49,829 nucleotides of DNA from Saprospiraceae bacterium UBA6168 (lineage in GTDB: Bacteria > Bacteroidota > Bacteroidia > Chitinophagales > Saprospiraceae), in contig DIUC01000008.1 in the NCBI GenBank assembly GCA_002435785.1, forward strand, positions 48,804-98,632, read 5' to 3'. The notes below the pieces were generated by a model, which ran no database searches, had not been told where the DNA came from, and saw nothing but the letters and a program-made list of their open reading frames with translations. Made by a program: the position numbers and the translations under genes. This document shows positions 27,625-36,579 of this stretch, piece by piece. Position 1 is the first letter of the stretch. Every line of letters starts with the position of its first letter.

Positions 27625-27699
27625 TCGGGGTAGCAGGATTCGAACCTGCGGCCCCCTGTTCCCAAAACAGGTGCGCTAACCGGACTGCGCTACACCCCG
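27625..27699 (-). tRNA. tRNA-Pro (anticodon TGG)
   Basis: A 75-nt cloverleaf on the minus strand: acceptor stem CGGGGTG/TACCCCG, D-arm GCGCAGTCCGGTTAGCGC, anticodon stem CCTGT/ACAGG with loop TTTGGGA (anticodon TGG, reads CCA), and T-arm GCAGGTTCGAATCCTGC. The 3' CCA is not encoded. Confidence 0.95.
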
Positions 27700-27711
27700 T
27701 ACCCTTCTATC

Positions 27712-27746
27712 GAAGGGGTCGCTGGAATTCAACCTGCGACCCTCCC
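27712..27746 (-). other. Decayed tRNA 3' fragment
   Basis: On the minus strand the words GGGAGGGTCGCAGG, TTGAATTCC and AGCGACCCC line up with the variable-loop, T-arm and acceptor end of the adjacent tRNA-Pro. The T-stem has a mismatch and the T-loop has lost the TTCGAAT consensus. No 5' half is found, so this is probably a degenerate duplicate. Confidence 0.45.
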
Positions 27747-27815
27747 GATTTTATTGGAAATTCTTTTTCTCCAACCAATTTCCCTTCGTTTTACGGAGGG
27801 GTTTAAAAAAGGTTG

Positions 27816-27904
27816 CGGTGAGACCGGGATTCGAACCCGGGGTACCAGTTTCCCAGTACGACAGTTTAGCAAACTGTTGGTTTCAGCCACTCACCCATCT
27901 CACC
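27816..27904 (-). tRNA. tRNA-Ser (anticodon GCT)
   Basis: An 89-nt class II tRNA on the minus strand: acceptor GGTGAGA/TCTCACC, anticodon stem ACAGT/ACTGT with loop TTGCTAA (anticodon GCT), a long variable arm (GTACTGGGAAACTGGTAC) and T-arm CCGGGTTCGAATCCCGG. The 3' CCA is not encoded. Confidence 0.95.
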
Positions 27905-28015
27905 AAGGCTCTTTTGCCGAAGCGGGTGCAAAGGTAGATTTCGTTTTCGTAAAACCAAACTTCACACATGCTATTTTTTATTTTTTCATTTGCGCATTGG
28001 CAAAACCACTGCCAA

Positions 28016-29458
28016 TTATTTTTCGTTCAGGGTCAACCTGATTTTTTTCTCCAGTTCTGAGACCGTATCCTTGAACACCAAGTCCGTTTCCATCAAATCT
28101 TGCACAGTCTTAATGGAGTAGATAACCGTGCTGTGGTCCCGACCTCCAAACATCTCCCCAATATTTTTCAAGGATTTATCGGTAAGATTTTTTGCGAGGT
28201 ACATCGAAAGCTGCCGTGCTATCACGATTTGCCGCTTGCGGGTCTTTCCGCCAAGTTTCTCCACCGGCAGGTCAAAATGGTCTGCGACGAGGTTTTTGAT
28301 GAATTCAAGGGTTATTTCCTTGTTGATTTGGGTCACAAAGTTCTTCACCACCTCTTTCGCCAAATCCACGTCAATTTCCCGGCGGTTCAACGACGATTGG
28401 GCGATGACGGAAACAAGCACCCCCTCCAATTCACGAATGTTGTTTTGTATATGGTAGCAAATAAACTCGACCACGCTATTGGGCAACTCAACGCCCTCCC
28501 TATTCATCTTTGACTCCAAAATGGCGACACGGGTCTCAAAGTCCGGCACTTGCAGGTCAGCAGATAGCCCCCATTTGAATCGGGAAATCAAACGCTCCTC
28601 CATGCCGTCGAGGTCTTTTGGAGGACGGTCGGAGGTCAAGATGATTTGTTTGCCGCCTTGGTGGAGTTGGTTGAAGATGTGGAAGAAAATTTCTTGCGTC
28701 TTCTGTTTATTGGCCAAAAACTGAATGTCGTCAACAATCAGCACGTCCACCATCTGGTAAAAGTTCACGAAATCATTGACCGCATTGTTTTTGATGGAAT
28801 CAATGATTTGCCCAGTAAATTTTTCGGAGGAAACATAAAGCACCGACTTGTTGTCGTGCAATTTCAGCACTTCGTTGCCCACGGCATGGGCAAGGTGTGT
28901 TTTCCCCAAGCCCACATCCCCGAAAATGACCAAAGGGTTGAAGGCAGTACCGCCTGGCTTCTTGGCCACGGCATGACCCGCCGAACGTGCCAAACGGTTG
29001 CAATCACCTTCAATGAAGGTACTGAATGTATAGGTTGGGTTGAGCTGTGACTCAATCTTGAGCTTTTTGATCCCCGGAATTACAAATGGGTTTTTGATGT
29101 TGCTGGTGTCAACGCTACCGGGATTGGAGCCATTTGAAAAACCATTTTTCGAAGCTGTTGTGGTTTCGTTTTTTACGGAATCCTCGTTGCGCTGTTGACG
29201 CAGGTTGGAAGAAAGGATTTGGTACTCCAAACGCCCTTTGTCACCAAGCTCTTTGCGAATAGACATTTTCAGGAGAGAAACATAATGCTCTTCCAACCAC
29301 TCGTAAAAAAACTTGTTCGGCACTTGAATAGTAAGTGCGTTGTTCTCAAGCCGGATGGGCCGTATTGGCTCAAACCACGTCTTGAAACTCTGTCCGTTAA
29401 CGTTTCGCCGGATAACATGCAAGCAGCTATCCCATACTGTTACGCAATCCTTTACCAT
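28016..29458 (-). CDS. Chromosomal replication initiator protein DnaA
   Basis: A 480-residue DnaA. An N-terminal DnaB-interaction domain (~1-80) is followed by a variable linker (~85-125). The AAA+ domain has the Walker A motif GDVGLGKT (180-187) and Walker B LIVDDIQFL. The C-terminal domain IV contains the DnaA-box-binding helix-turn-helix signature GGRDHSTVIYS. Start and length match the family. It is transcribed toward the two tRNA genes, and its upstream 366 bp hold repeated ACTGATAATCAA words. Confidence 0.97.
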   Translation of the reverse strand: MVKDCVTVWDSCLHVIRRNVNGQSFKTWFEPIRPIRLENNALTIQVPNKFFYEWLEEHYVSLLKMSIRKELGDKGRLEYQILSSNLRQQRNEDSVKNETTTASKNGFSNGSNPGSVDTSNIKNPFVIPGIKKLKIESQLNPTYTFSTFIEGDCNRLARSAGHAVAKKPGGTAFNPLVIFGDVGLGKTHLAHAVGNEVLKLHDNKSVLYVSSEKFTGQIIDSIKNNAVNDFVNFYQMVDVLIVDDIQFLANKQKTQEIFFHIFNQLHQGGKQIILTSDRPPKDLDGMEERLISRFKWGLSADLQVPDFETRVAILESKMNREGVELPNSVVEFICYHIQNNIRELEGVLVSVIAQSSLNRREIDVDLAKEVVKNFVTQINKEITLEFIKNLVADHFDLPVEKLGGKTRKRQIVIARQLSMYLAKNLTDKSLKNIGEMFGGRDHSTVIYSIKTVQDLMETDLVFKDTVSELEKKIRLTLNEK

Positions 29459-29824
29459 TCTCCAAAATTAGTTGGCAGTTTAATAAATAAGGTTTCGGTT
29501 CCCGTCCTCTTCGGGTTTTACAGTATCAGTGAATTAGGAAGTGACTCCGAGTAGGGGCTATGAACACCGAAAAAAGGTAAAACCAATATGCTCATGCCTC
29601 AATTAGCGTATTTGATTGGAGAGATGCAAAGGTGGTGAAATTCCACCAATCAGGGTTGGCATTTTTCAAATTTTTCGGTTTTTTTTTCACTAAAAATTTG
29701 AGTCGCAGCGGAAATATTCATAACCCATTCAGAATCAAGCGAATAGCAAATAAAAAACATAAATCACTGATAATCAATAACTTGCGATATGCCCTACTGA
29801 TAATCAACAAGTTATGAAAGCGGA
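29459..29824. promoter_or_regulatory. AT-rich dnaA upstream region with spaced repeats
   Basis: There is no gene here. Two exact 12-mers ACTGATAATCAA at 29766-29777 and 29796-29807 sit 30 bp apart, each followed by YAA. The reverse strand reads TTGATTATCAGT, which is not a canonical DnaA box (TTATCCACA) but is of a kind that could bind DnaA weakly. The region is AT-rich and includes the dnaA promoter; an origin role is possible but not shown. Confidence 0.4.
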
Positions 29825-30358
29825 CTACATCAAGATGGATGCCTCCTTTTTGATGGCTAAAAGGGCGGTGTTCAGGGAATTGGAAGATTGGCTTTCTGAC
29901 CGTGACAAAAGCATCGCAGCCAGCTCTTTGGAAGGCCCTGTTGGGTCAACTTGTTCGTACAAACCGTTGATGTCCATCACGGTGTTGTCCCTTGATATTT
30001 TGATGATTTGCCATAGTTGCTCCGACACGTACACCTGTTGCGTGACGTTGTACTCGAACTCCTGTTGGATGGTGAGCAGCATGGCCATCCGCAGCAGGGC
30101 GTTGGTTTGGCCCTCCTCCCTTAGCCGCAACATCAAGCTCGGAATAGCTATCCTTTCACAAAAAAGGGACATCCGCTCGTATGCTTGGAGCCGGGCCGGT
30201 ATGGTTGTATTGCCTTGATTTTGCCTAAATTCCAGCACTTTGAGTTGGTACTGCTTATCGAGGTAGGTTTTCATCAGGTAGTAAACCGTGAAGAAGACGA
30301 CCAGGGCGGGGACAGTGATTTTGATGATTTCCAGTAGGGCTATCAACCAATTTGACAT
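29825..30358 (-). CDS. Conserved membrane-anchored protein, function unknown
   Basis: A 177-residue protein with one N-terminal membrane segment (IIKITVPALVVFFTVYYLM), then a soluble, mostly helical part containing ERMSLFCERIAIPSLMLR and QQEFEYNVTQQVYVS. The helical part is well organised and looks like a conserved Bacteroidota family that I cannot name. The N-terminus places it in the inner membrane with the bulk probably cytoplasmic. It is a single gene, divergent from the IscA-like gene. Confidence 0.75.
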   Translation of the reverse strand: MSNWLIALLEIIKITVPALVVFFTVYYLMKTYLDKQYQLKVLEFRQNQGNTTIPARLQAYERMSLFCERIAIPSLMLRLREEGQTNALLRMAMLLTIQQEFEYNVTQQVYVSEQLWQIIKISRDNTVMDINGLYEQVDPTGPSKELAAMLLSRSESQSSNSLNTALLAIKKEASILM

Positions 30359-30517
30359 AATTCAAGTTTTTGTTCCTAACGCAATTGTGTGCAAACGAAA
30401 CATGGTTTTTGAATTGGGGGCGCAAAACTAACCTAAAGCCCGAAATACAAAAATGATTTTGGTCTTCTCAACCGAAGCACCTTGAGATTTGTTTCGACTT
30501 TTGAAATTCAATTTTGC

Positions 30518-30525
30518 TAATTTTG
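30518..30525 (+). promoter_or_regulatory. Bacteroidota-type -7 box upstream of the IscA-like gene
   Basis: TAATTTTG matches the TAnnTTTG -7 consensus of Bacteroidota, 19 bp before the ATG at 30545. TTTG words lie upstream in the -33 area, but the spacing is ambiguous. Confidence 0.4.
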
Positions 30526-30544
30526 AGCCTAAAAAAAAAGATAA

Positions 30545-30892
30545 ATGCAAACCGCAACTTCCATACAACCCATTTCACTCACGCCAGGTGCCGTCGAACA
30601 ATTGCACACCATTATGGAAAGCCAAAACATTCCAGGTGAACATGGCCTCCGAATCGGGGTCAAAGGTGGTGGGTGCTCGGGATTTTCTTATGTTCTGGGA
30701 TTCGATGCCAAAACAGAACAAGACGACGAATTCGAGATTGGTGGCCTACGGATTTTTATGCAAAAAGCACATTCCATTTACTTACTTGGGATGGAGATTG
30801 ACTGGGTGGATGGGCTAAACAATCGTGGCTTCTCCTTCAACAATCCCAATGCTTCCTCCACGTGTGGCTGCGGCACTTCTTTTTCTGCCTGA
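30545..30892 (+). CDS. HesB/IscA-family iron-sulfur cluster carrier
   Basis: A 115-residue A-type carrier protein. The three cluster-binding cysteines are Cys44 (GGGCSGFSY) and Cys107 and Cys109 (TCGCGTSF), with the usual spacing. It accepts or transfers Fe-S clusters to client proteins, which here could include the many-cluster hydrogenase (inference). It is a single gene followed by a strong intrinsic terminator. Confidence 0.92.
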   Translation: MQTATSIQPISLTPGAVEQLHTIMESQNIPGEHGLRIGVKGGGCSGFSYVLGFDAKTEQDDEFEIGGLRIFMQKAHSIYLLGMEIDWVDGLNNRGFSFNNPNASSTCGCGTSFSA

Positions 30893-30914
30893 TTAGCAAA
30901 TTTGTAAAAAATTC

Positions 30915-30947
30915 AAAAGCCCGACAGGTTTATCTGTCGGGCTTTTT
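30915..30947 (+). terminator. Intrinsic terminator after the IscA-like gene
   Basis: A 13-bp stem (AAAAGCCCGACAG / CTGTCGGGCTTTT) has a 6-nt loop and ends in a T-run. It is 22 bp past the IscA-like stop codon. Confidence 0.92.
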
Positions 30948-31313
30948 CGTTGGCAGAAGTCAATGTCTGAGTGTTTGGATGTTCGCACACAAAACCCGGT
31001 TTCAAATCCGTGATTTCCTTATCAGGTGTTCTTAGCCCACGATTTTGATTTCAAAACAAACCTTGTGGGATTGCCCTGAAGATACGTGACTGATTCGCTC
31101 GAAAAAAAATAAAAGGGGAGTAAAAGGAGGTATTGAAAATCTTTCCGAAAGTTGTTACCTAAATCGAAAGAATTTCAAATTCGCAGGCCAAAGGTAATCC
31201 AAAATGATAGCCCGACTCTACCCACCATTATTTTCAGTAGAAATACGGATTGGGTTATAATCAGGATAATCGGGTTTTAACTGAAACTGAGCAGCCTTTA
31301 GCGCCCCTCTACC
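30948..31313. other. Intergenic region without visible gene
   Basis: 366 bp of AT-rich sequence lie between the terminator and the convergent helicase-like gene. No open frame, tRNA or strong hairpin was seen. Confidence 0.4.
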
Positions 31314-34300
31314 CTATTCCCGCAGCTTTTCCTCCAAGGAGATTTCATCATCAGATTCTTCAGCCCCTTTTTTTTGCTTGCTGTCAACATTGATTATTTT
31401 GCTTGCCAAAAGCTTTGCTTCCAAGTTTGGGTTCTTGAGCCAATTGACCGACCAAAAGGGAAGGTATTCTATACCAGCTTTTTGGATGGCTTGCTGCTGG
31501 TTTTGCTCCCAAAGTGGAGAGGTAAACGCTGTCCCAGCGAAAAAGCCATCCGGGTGAAGCACCACCGATTGCCCATCCTCGTGGATTGGTACGACCGTCA
31601 ATGGAAAATGCACCGTATTAGTCGCCAATTTCGTGGATATTCGTCTCACGTCCAAAAATGGGGCTAAAGCAATAATTACCTCGTCAGCAAAAATCGAGTG
31701 AGGTGCACCATTGCCCGTGTTTTTGCCAATAGCTTCCATTGAAATCATCATTTGCGGTTTGTTGCTGTTCAGGGTGGCTTCCGCCAATCGGATGAAATGC
31801 GCCAGCAACCAAGTGCCTTCCTCGCCTTTTTTCAATTCCAACACCTGAAGTTGAGCCTCCGGCAATGAATGGACGATATGGTACTCCTGCACTGGCTTGT
31901 TCACCAGCATCTTCAAATGGCCAACACCTGTAGGCGTGTTGAGAAAAACGAGCTTTTTGGTCAATTCCCCCTTCAAGTTAACCAAACCAAAAGTGCAGGA
32001 TACGATGATGATATCGAAATGCTGCCCGTACAACTCGTCAATATGGAACACACCCATTCCATTGCGCTCCAATTGTTGGATTTTCTCGCTGCCAAGCACG
32101 TTTTGTTGCTTGAGCTTCAGCAGGTAATTGGCAATGAGGTCACGCTGCTCCACAGTAAACGTAACGATGCCTACCGAAGGATATATTCGCTGGGGGGTCT
32201 GCTTTATTTGGTTCAACAGCCGAATGATGTGTTGCGCTTCGGTATCATTGGTGCCATCCAGTTCATGAAAACGTCCCTCCACATTGTCCACATGGTAGCT
32301 GACCCGTTGCATCGGCAAATCCAGGTCTTCCTTTACCAACCCACCGTCTTGTGAGGGTGGCACATAGCGATTGGAAATCAATGCAGCAGGTACGCCATTT
32401 TCGAGGGCGTACTGCAACAGGCTGGTCTCGTTGCCGTAGCTGTCGTTGCTGCCCATGATGACAAGTTTCCGCCCCATTGGGGCAATAGCAGTCGCTGTCT
32501 CAACTGAGAACTTGTTCGCTTCGTCAAAAATCACGTAGTCGAAATATTCTTTTTGTGCTGGAAACTCATTGAGCGCAACATGTGGCGTCACGAACAGGAG
32601 GGGCAAGTATGCCGTCACCGCATCAAAACTCTGCTCCAAGACTTTGGCCAAGGGCATGGTCTCCGCCGACTGGTGTCCTGATTTATCAAAAACCAACTGC
32701 CAAGCCTGCTTGTCCTTCCGCTTCAAAGCCTTTAGTTCAGCTGTCTGCTTTTCCTGCCAAAGCGATGTCAACTGATTGAAAATCAATGGTTTGAGTTTGC
32801 TCCAAGCCGTATTGAAATGGGTAATTGTAGAGGAGTTTTCGGGCAGCGCAGGTGATTGTATCTTGGTAAGCAAACTGTGGAAATACCAGCTTTCAAACGC
32901 CGCAACCCAGTCACCCGGTTTTACCTTTATCAATGCCCGAACAACTTTTTGCCCCAAAATGCCAAGTGCAAGCCAATTGGCCTGCCAGTCGTGGAATGGC
33001 TTGAAATCACGCATGTTGAGCTTCGTTGACTCCAATTGCTCCATGATGCTTTCAAGGTATTTTTGGCGCTGTGGTATGGTCAGGGTCTTGTTGTCCAACG
33101 GTTTTTGGTACAAACCCGACTCGTTTAGTTCTTCGATAAGCGTGTCAAGGGAGAACTCCAACGTGGTAATCTGCTCTTTAACATCAAGGCTTGGGTGGGC
33201 GGTCTTGCTGTTCAGCCGCATCACCTCTTCCTGCACCAACCCATCGGAGTTGGCAGACCAATTGGCCAGCACAGTGCGGAAATGAACAAGGTTTTCGGTG
33301 GTGCGTGGGATGTTCTCACCGTCTTTGCAAGGCGCAAATTCAACATCGAAGTAGGGATTGGTCTCGTAGGCTCTGAGAAAGGCTCGGTAGCGTTTGCCGA
33401 CTTCCTCCTGCTCTATTTTTATCTTTTTCCTTTTGGACGAAAAAAAGGAGGGCCACTCAAATGCACTTGACCCCGCCGATGCGAACCCGCTGCCAAGCAG
33501 TGCTGTATTGTTTTGGATTTTATCCAACAGCGATTTAGCAAGGCTGTCCAATTGGTTGGAATATTCACGGTAATGCGCTTTCAGCCGGGCGGCATAACTA
33601 TCCGTTTTGTTGATGTATTCATTTTGCAACTCGTTGGTTTTCGCCAAAAAGAGCCGAAGGTTGGACTCCACGAATTGTTGGCTTTTCCTGACCTCCGAAT
33701 TGACAAAAATCTGGTCGTTGAGGTTGCTCAACGGGTGGGTCATGGTTTTTATGGCATCAAAAAGTGGTTCGCTCCGCAATATCCCCGCAACGATTTGTTC
33801 GTGTTCATTGGGGGAAAAGCCAAAATCCGCAGCATGCAGGTGGCTTGCCAAGCGCTCCTTTCCTTCGAGCCGATTGCTGGCCATAAAAAGTCCAACGGTT
33901 TCCGTCCAGTCATTGTCCCCAAATATTTTGCCCTTCACTGCACGGTAAGTTTGTTGCAACGCTGCACGTGCTTGCAGGTATTTGGTTTTTTTCGAGTTAA
34001 ATTCTTCCTGCTTGTGGGCTACCTCCCTTCCACCACCACTCGCCGTGGTGCGAAGCAGTTCGAGGAGCGACATTTTATCGTTCAGGGAATCGTCCAACAA
34101 GAAGTGCAGTTGAAAAATGTTGCACTTCGTTAGAAGGCCCTGGGTGAATTTCAAGGATTGTGTTCGCTCCGAGACAACGAGGCATTTCTTGCCTTCCGAC
34201 AGCGCATTTATAAGCAGGTTGACAAGCATTTGCGATTTGCCGAGCGCATCTTCACCCTCGACAACCGTTATTTTTTGGCTGGCAATGGTTTCCAAGGCGG

Positions 34301-35072
34301 TCGTTTGCTCCGGGTCGTCGGGCTGGTAGGAAAAAACAAATCCATCCGGTTCCTTTGCCGCCATTGGCACAAAAACATCTTCTGGCCGCGCATTATCTGG
34401 CGACCATTGGCTGTTCTGTGGTGGGTACAATCCTAGTACCCCTGACCAATGCAGCGCACCTGCTGCCGTGAATGACCCAATTTCGTCTATTCCTGGGGCA
34501 GCAATCACATCATCAGGTTGCCCAAAGCTTTCAAAGTTTAAACGGGCGCCTATCTCGTTGCAAAATTCGGTAAGGGTGGCTTTGTCAATCTTTTTGGCGT
34601 AGGCCATTTCCTCGGCTTTTTGGAGGAGGTCAAGGCCATATTTTTCTTTTAAAAAGCTGAAAAAACGATAGTTTGGGAGTATGTGCCACTGCTCCGAAGA
34701 TTTGAGCACCCATGAATCTACCCTTGTTTGGGCTGGCTCAATTTGTATCTTCCAAATGAACATTGGGGATACCACCAGGTCGCTATTGAAGGTATCTATG
34801 ACCAATGGGAACCCAAAGCCAAAGGATTTTGCCCCGTGAATCCGCTCAAAATTTCGGGACTCAAAATAAAGGTGGCGAAGCTTTTCAGCAGCCAAGGACA
34901 CCACGTTCACCTGCCGGGAAAGCTTACCGGACAGCAGCTCGTCTAAAAAAACACTGGAAAACCCTGGTGTTTCTTCGTCCACCGTACAGATGTCCGCACG
35001 GTCCAAGTAGAATGGAAGGGCGTTGTGATAAATGGAATAAATGGAAGGCGATTGATTGCTCCGCATGGCCAT
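31314..35072 (-). CDS. Divergent superfamily 1 helicase-like ATPase (DUF4011-type architecture)
   Basis: A 1252-residue protein. The N-terminal ~240 residues (VVSPMFIWKIQIEPA...) resemble the leader domain of DUF4011-type helicases. A Q-motif-like DPEQTTAL (Gln256) precedes the Walker A motif GEDALGKS (273-280), which keeps GKS but not the usual GPPGTGKS. A long coiled, lysine-rich insert (~330-800) follows. A Walker B-like motif YVIFDEA is near residue 845. The motif V/VI region (~1020-1045) reads IIIVSCTFG...KLVFLNTPTGVG, and lacks the arginines of the usual TRAR motif. The C-terminus (~1130-1225; LPFWSVNWLKNP) recalls the Vsr-like nuclease domain found at the end of such helicases but lacks an obvious intact active site. 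DNA repair or defence are both possible. It is a single gene. Confidence 0.7.
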   Translation of the reverse strand: MAMRSNQSPSIYSIYHNALPFYLDRADICTVDEETPGFSSVFLDELLSGKLSRQVNVVSLAAEKLRHLYFESRNFERIHGAKSFGFGFPLVIDTFNSDLVVSPMFIWKIQIEPAQTRVDSWVLKSSEQWHILPNYRFFSFLKEKYGLDLLQKAEEMAYAKKIDKATLTEFCNEIGARLNFESFGQPDDVIAAPGIDEIGSFTAAGALHWSGVLGLYPPQNSQWSPDNARPEDVFVPMAAKEPDGFVFSYQPDDPEQTTALETIASQKITVVEGEDALGKSQMLVNLLINALSEGKKCLVVSERTQSLKFTQGLLTKCNIFQLHFLLDDSLNDKMSLLELLRTTASGGGREVAHKQEEFNSKKTKYLQARAALQQTYRAVKGKIFGDNDWTETVGLFMASNRLEGKERLASHLHAADFGFSPNEHEQIVAGILRSEPLFDAIKTMTHPLSNLNDQIFVNSEVRKSQQFVESNLRLFLAKTNELQNEYINKTDSYAARLKAHYREYSNQLDSLAKSLLDKIQNNTALLGSGFASAGSSAFEWPSFFSSKRKKIKIEQEEVGKRYRAFLRAYETNPYFDVEFAPCKDGENIPRTTENLVHFRTVLANWSANSDGLVQEEVMRLNSKTAHPSLDVKEQITTLEFSLDTLIEELNESGLYQKPLDNKTLTIPQRQKYLESIMEQLESTKLNMRDFKPFHDWQANWLALGILGQKVVRALIKVKPGDWVAAFESWYFHSLLTKIQSPALPENSSTITHFNTAWSKLKPLIFNQLTSLWQEKQTAELKALKRKDKQAWQLVFDKSGHQSAETMPLAKVLEQSFDAVTAYLPLLFVTPHVALNEFPAQKEYFDYVIFDEANKFSVETATAIAPMGRKLVIMGSNDSYGNETSLLQYALENGVPAALISNRYVPPSQDGGLVKEDLDLPMQRVSYHVDNVEGRFHELDGTNDTEAQHIIRLLNQIKQTPQRIYPSVGIVTFTVEQRDLIANYLLKLKQQNVLGSEKIQQLERNGMGVFHIDELYGQHFDIIIVSCTFGLVNLKGELTKKLVFLNTPTGVGHLKMLVNKPVQEYHIVHSLPEAQLQVLELKKGEEGTWLLAHFIRLAEATLNSNKPQMMISMEAIGKNTGNGAPHSIFADEVIIALAPFLDVRRISTKLATNTVHFPLTVVPIHEDGQSVVLHPDGFFAGTAFTSPLWEQNQQQAIQKAGIEYLPFWSVNWLKNPNLEAKLLASKIINVDSKQKKGAEESDDEISLEEKLRE

Positions 35073-35314
35073 GAATTTTGATACTTACTCAGCGTTCATA
35101 AAATAATGCCTGTTTTTATAACTGCCTAAGTATGAGGACGTAAGAACCGTATTTTTTCACGAAAACCAAAATTTTGTGCCAACGCCGCCAGACATTTGCT
35201 TCAATTGGTTGGCAAAATTCGCCAAACCGACACGAACTCAACGATTGCAACGATTTGGCAGCATTCAAAACCTTTTTTGGGCAAGGCTGTTCAAGTCACA
35301 AAAATGACAACTAC

Positions 35315-35899
35315 ATGAAAAAATTGATTTCACTATTCCTATCACTTGTGGCATTGGTTTCCTGTTCAAACCAATCAGCCCGGCAGCGCCCAGCGGGTGA
35401 AGTTCCTGCTGCATCATCTTCCACCTCTTTTTATGACTTCAAAATGGCCGAATTGGAATCCGGCCAGCTTGTTGATTTTAGCCAATACAAAGGTAAAAAG
35501 TTGGTGCTGCTGAACGTTGCCTCCAAATGCGGTTACACTCCTCAATATGCTGATTGGGAAGCATTTTACAAAGAAAATGGCGATAAGGTGGTTGTGCTTG
35601 GGTTCCCTGCCAATAATTTCATGGGCCAAGAACCGGGCAACAACGAAGATATTGCCAGTTTTTGTTCAAAAAACTATGGTGTCACTTTCCCCATGTTTCA
35701 AAAAATCAGCGTGAAAGGTGACGATGCACACCCGCTTTACCAGTGGCTTTCCCAAAAGTCGCTCAACGGCTGGAACGACCAGGCACCATCCTGGAATTTC
35801 TGCAAGTACGTGGTGAATGAAAATGGCGAGTTGGTGAGTTTTTTCCCTTCTGGGGTTAAGCCCGATGATGCCGAGTTCAAGAAAGCGATAGGAATTTAG
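35315..35899 (+). CDS. Glutathione peroxidase-family lipoprotein
   Basis: The ATG at 35315 gives 194 residues and a lipoprotein signal (LVALVSC, Cys17); the frame from 35174 has a long non-signal extension. The thioredoxin-like fold has the peroxidatic Cys72 in NVASKCGYTPQ, FPANNFMGQEP, and WNFCKYVV with the catalytic Trp and Asn. It uses cysteine, not selenocysteine, so it probably takes electrons from thioredoxin (known for bacterial members). Predicted role: removal of peroxides at the cell envelope. Confidence 0.9.
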   Translation: MKKLISLFLSLVALVSCSNQSARQRPAGEVPAASSSTSFYDFKMAELESGQLVDFSQYKGKKLVLLNVASKCGYTPQYADWEAFYKENGDKVVVLGFPANNFMGQEPGNNEDIASFCSKNYGVTFPMFQKISVKGDDAHPLYQWLSQKSLNGWNDQAPSWNFCKYVVNENGELVSFFPSGVKPDDAEFKKAIGI

Positions 35900-35921
35900 T
35901 GCCAGCGGACTTTGATAACCA

Positions 35922-35956
35922 GAAAGCCCTGCCGCAAACAATGTGGCAGGGCTTTC
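35922..35956. terminator. Bidirectional terminator between convergent genes
   Basis: A perfect 12-bp stem (GAAAGCCCTGCC / GGCAGGGCTTTC) with an 11-nt loop lies between the converging peroxidase and outer-membrane-protein genes. A T-rich stretch follows on the plus strand. Confidence 0.85.
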
Positions 35957-35972
35957 CTATTTTTATCCTACA

Positions 35973-36422
35973 CTATTGATTCCTTGAAAGCAGCCCAAAT
36001 CGGTAGCCAATATTGAGCCTTCCGTAAGGCAAGAAATTGCCATCTTTAAAACCCCGGCCGCCTCCTAAATCCACTTGAAATACGACCTTTTTTTGAGAGA
36101 TGGCTTTGTACCCAAACATAAAGCCTAAGCCAGCATCACCTTCCTCATCCTGTGCTCCAAATCCCCCGGCAAAGGCACCAAAACTGAACTTGTCGCACCC
36201 ATACTTCGGGTTGAAAAAGTACCTTCCAGTGCCGTAAGCGGCATACCCTCCAGATGCGGCAAGGGCATCAGCGCCTATGCTCCAATCCGGCGATACATTG
36301 TATTCAAGGGATACCACCACCGCCTCGAACAAGAGTGCAACCGGGTTTATGGTAAAGTCAAGCTGGGCTTTGGCACCGAGGCTTAAAAACAGAAAGGCGG
36401 CGGCAAAAATGGCTTTTTTCAT
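35973..36422 (-). CDS. Small outer-membrane beta-barrel-like protein
   Basis: A 149-residue protein with a signal peptide (MKKAIFAAAFLFLSLGAKAQ). Alternating aromatic/small-residue strands typical of a beta-barrel follow, ending YGRLNIGYRFGLLSRNQ. It probably resides in the outer membrane. No specific function is recognised. The pattern VSLEYNVSPDWSIGADALA is common in Bacteroidota barrel proteins of the DUF3575-like type (tentative). Confidence 0.7.
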   Translation of the reverse strand: MKKAIFAAAFLFLSLGAKAQLDFTINPVALLFEAVVVSLEYNVSPDWSIGADALAASGGYAAYGTGRYFFNPKYGCDKFSFGAFAGGFGAQDEEGDAGLGFMFGYKAISQKKVVFQVDLGGGRGFKDGNFLPYGRLNIGYRFGLLSRNQ

Positions 36423-36525
36423 TGTTGAAATGTTTGGTTAGTGAACTGATAAAGCAGGTTGCACAAGTTTGTGAAAGCTGTTTTAGGTTGCAAATTAAGC
36501 CAATTTTGTCAGGCATCGGTAAATA

Positions 36526-36560
36526 GAAAAGCCCAGCAAGAATTTCCTGCCAGACTTTTC
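36526..36560 (-). terminator. Intrinsic terminator after lpdA
   Basis: On the minus strand a 15-bp stem forms only with G-U pairs counted (GAAAAGUCUGGCAGG / CUUGCUGGGCUUUUC, 5-nt loop). It lies 20 bp past the lpdA stop. The wobble pattern indicates the minus-strand transcript is the folding one. Confidence 0.8.
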
Positions 36561-36579
36561 TTTTTTTGTTTGTCAACAA

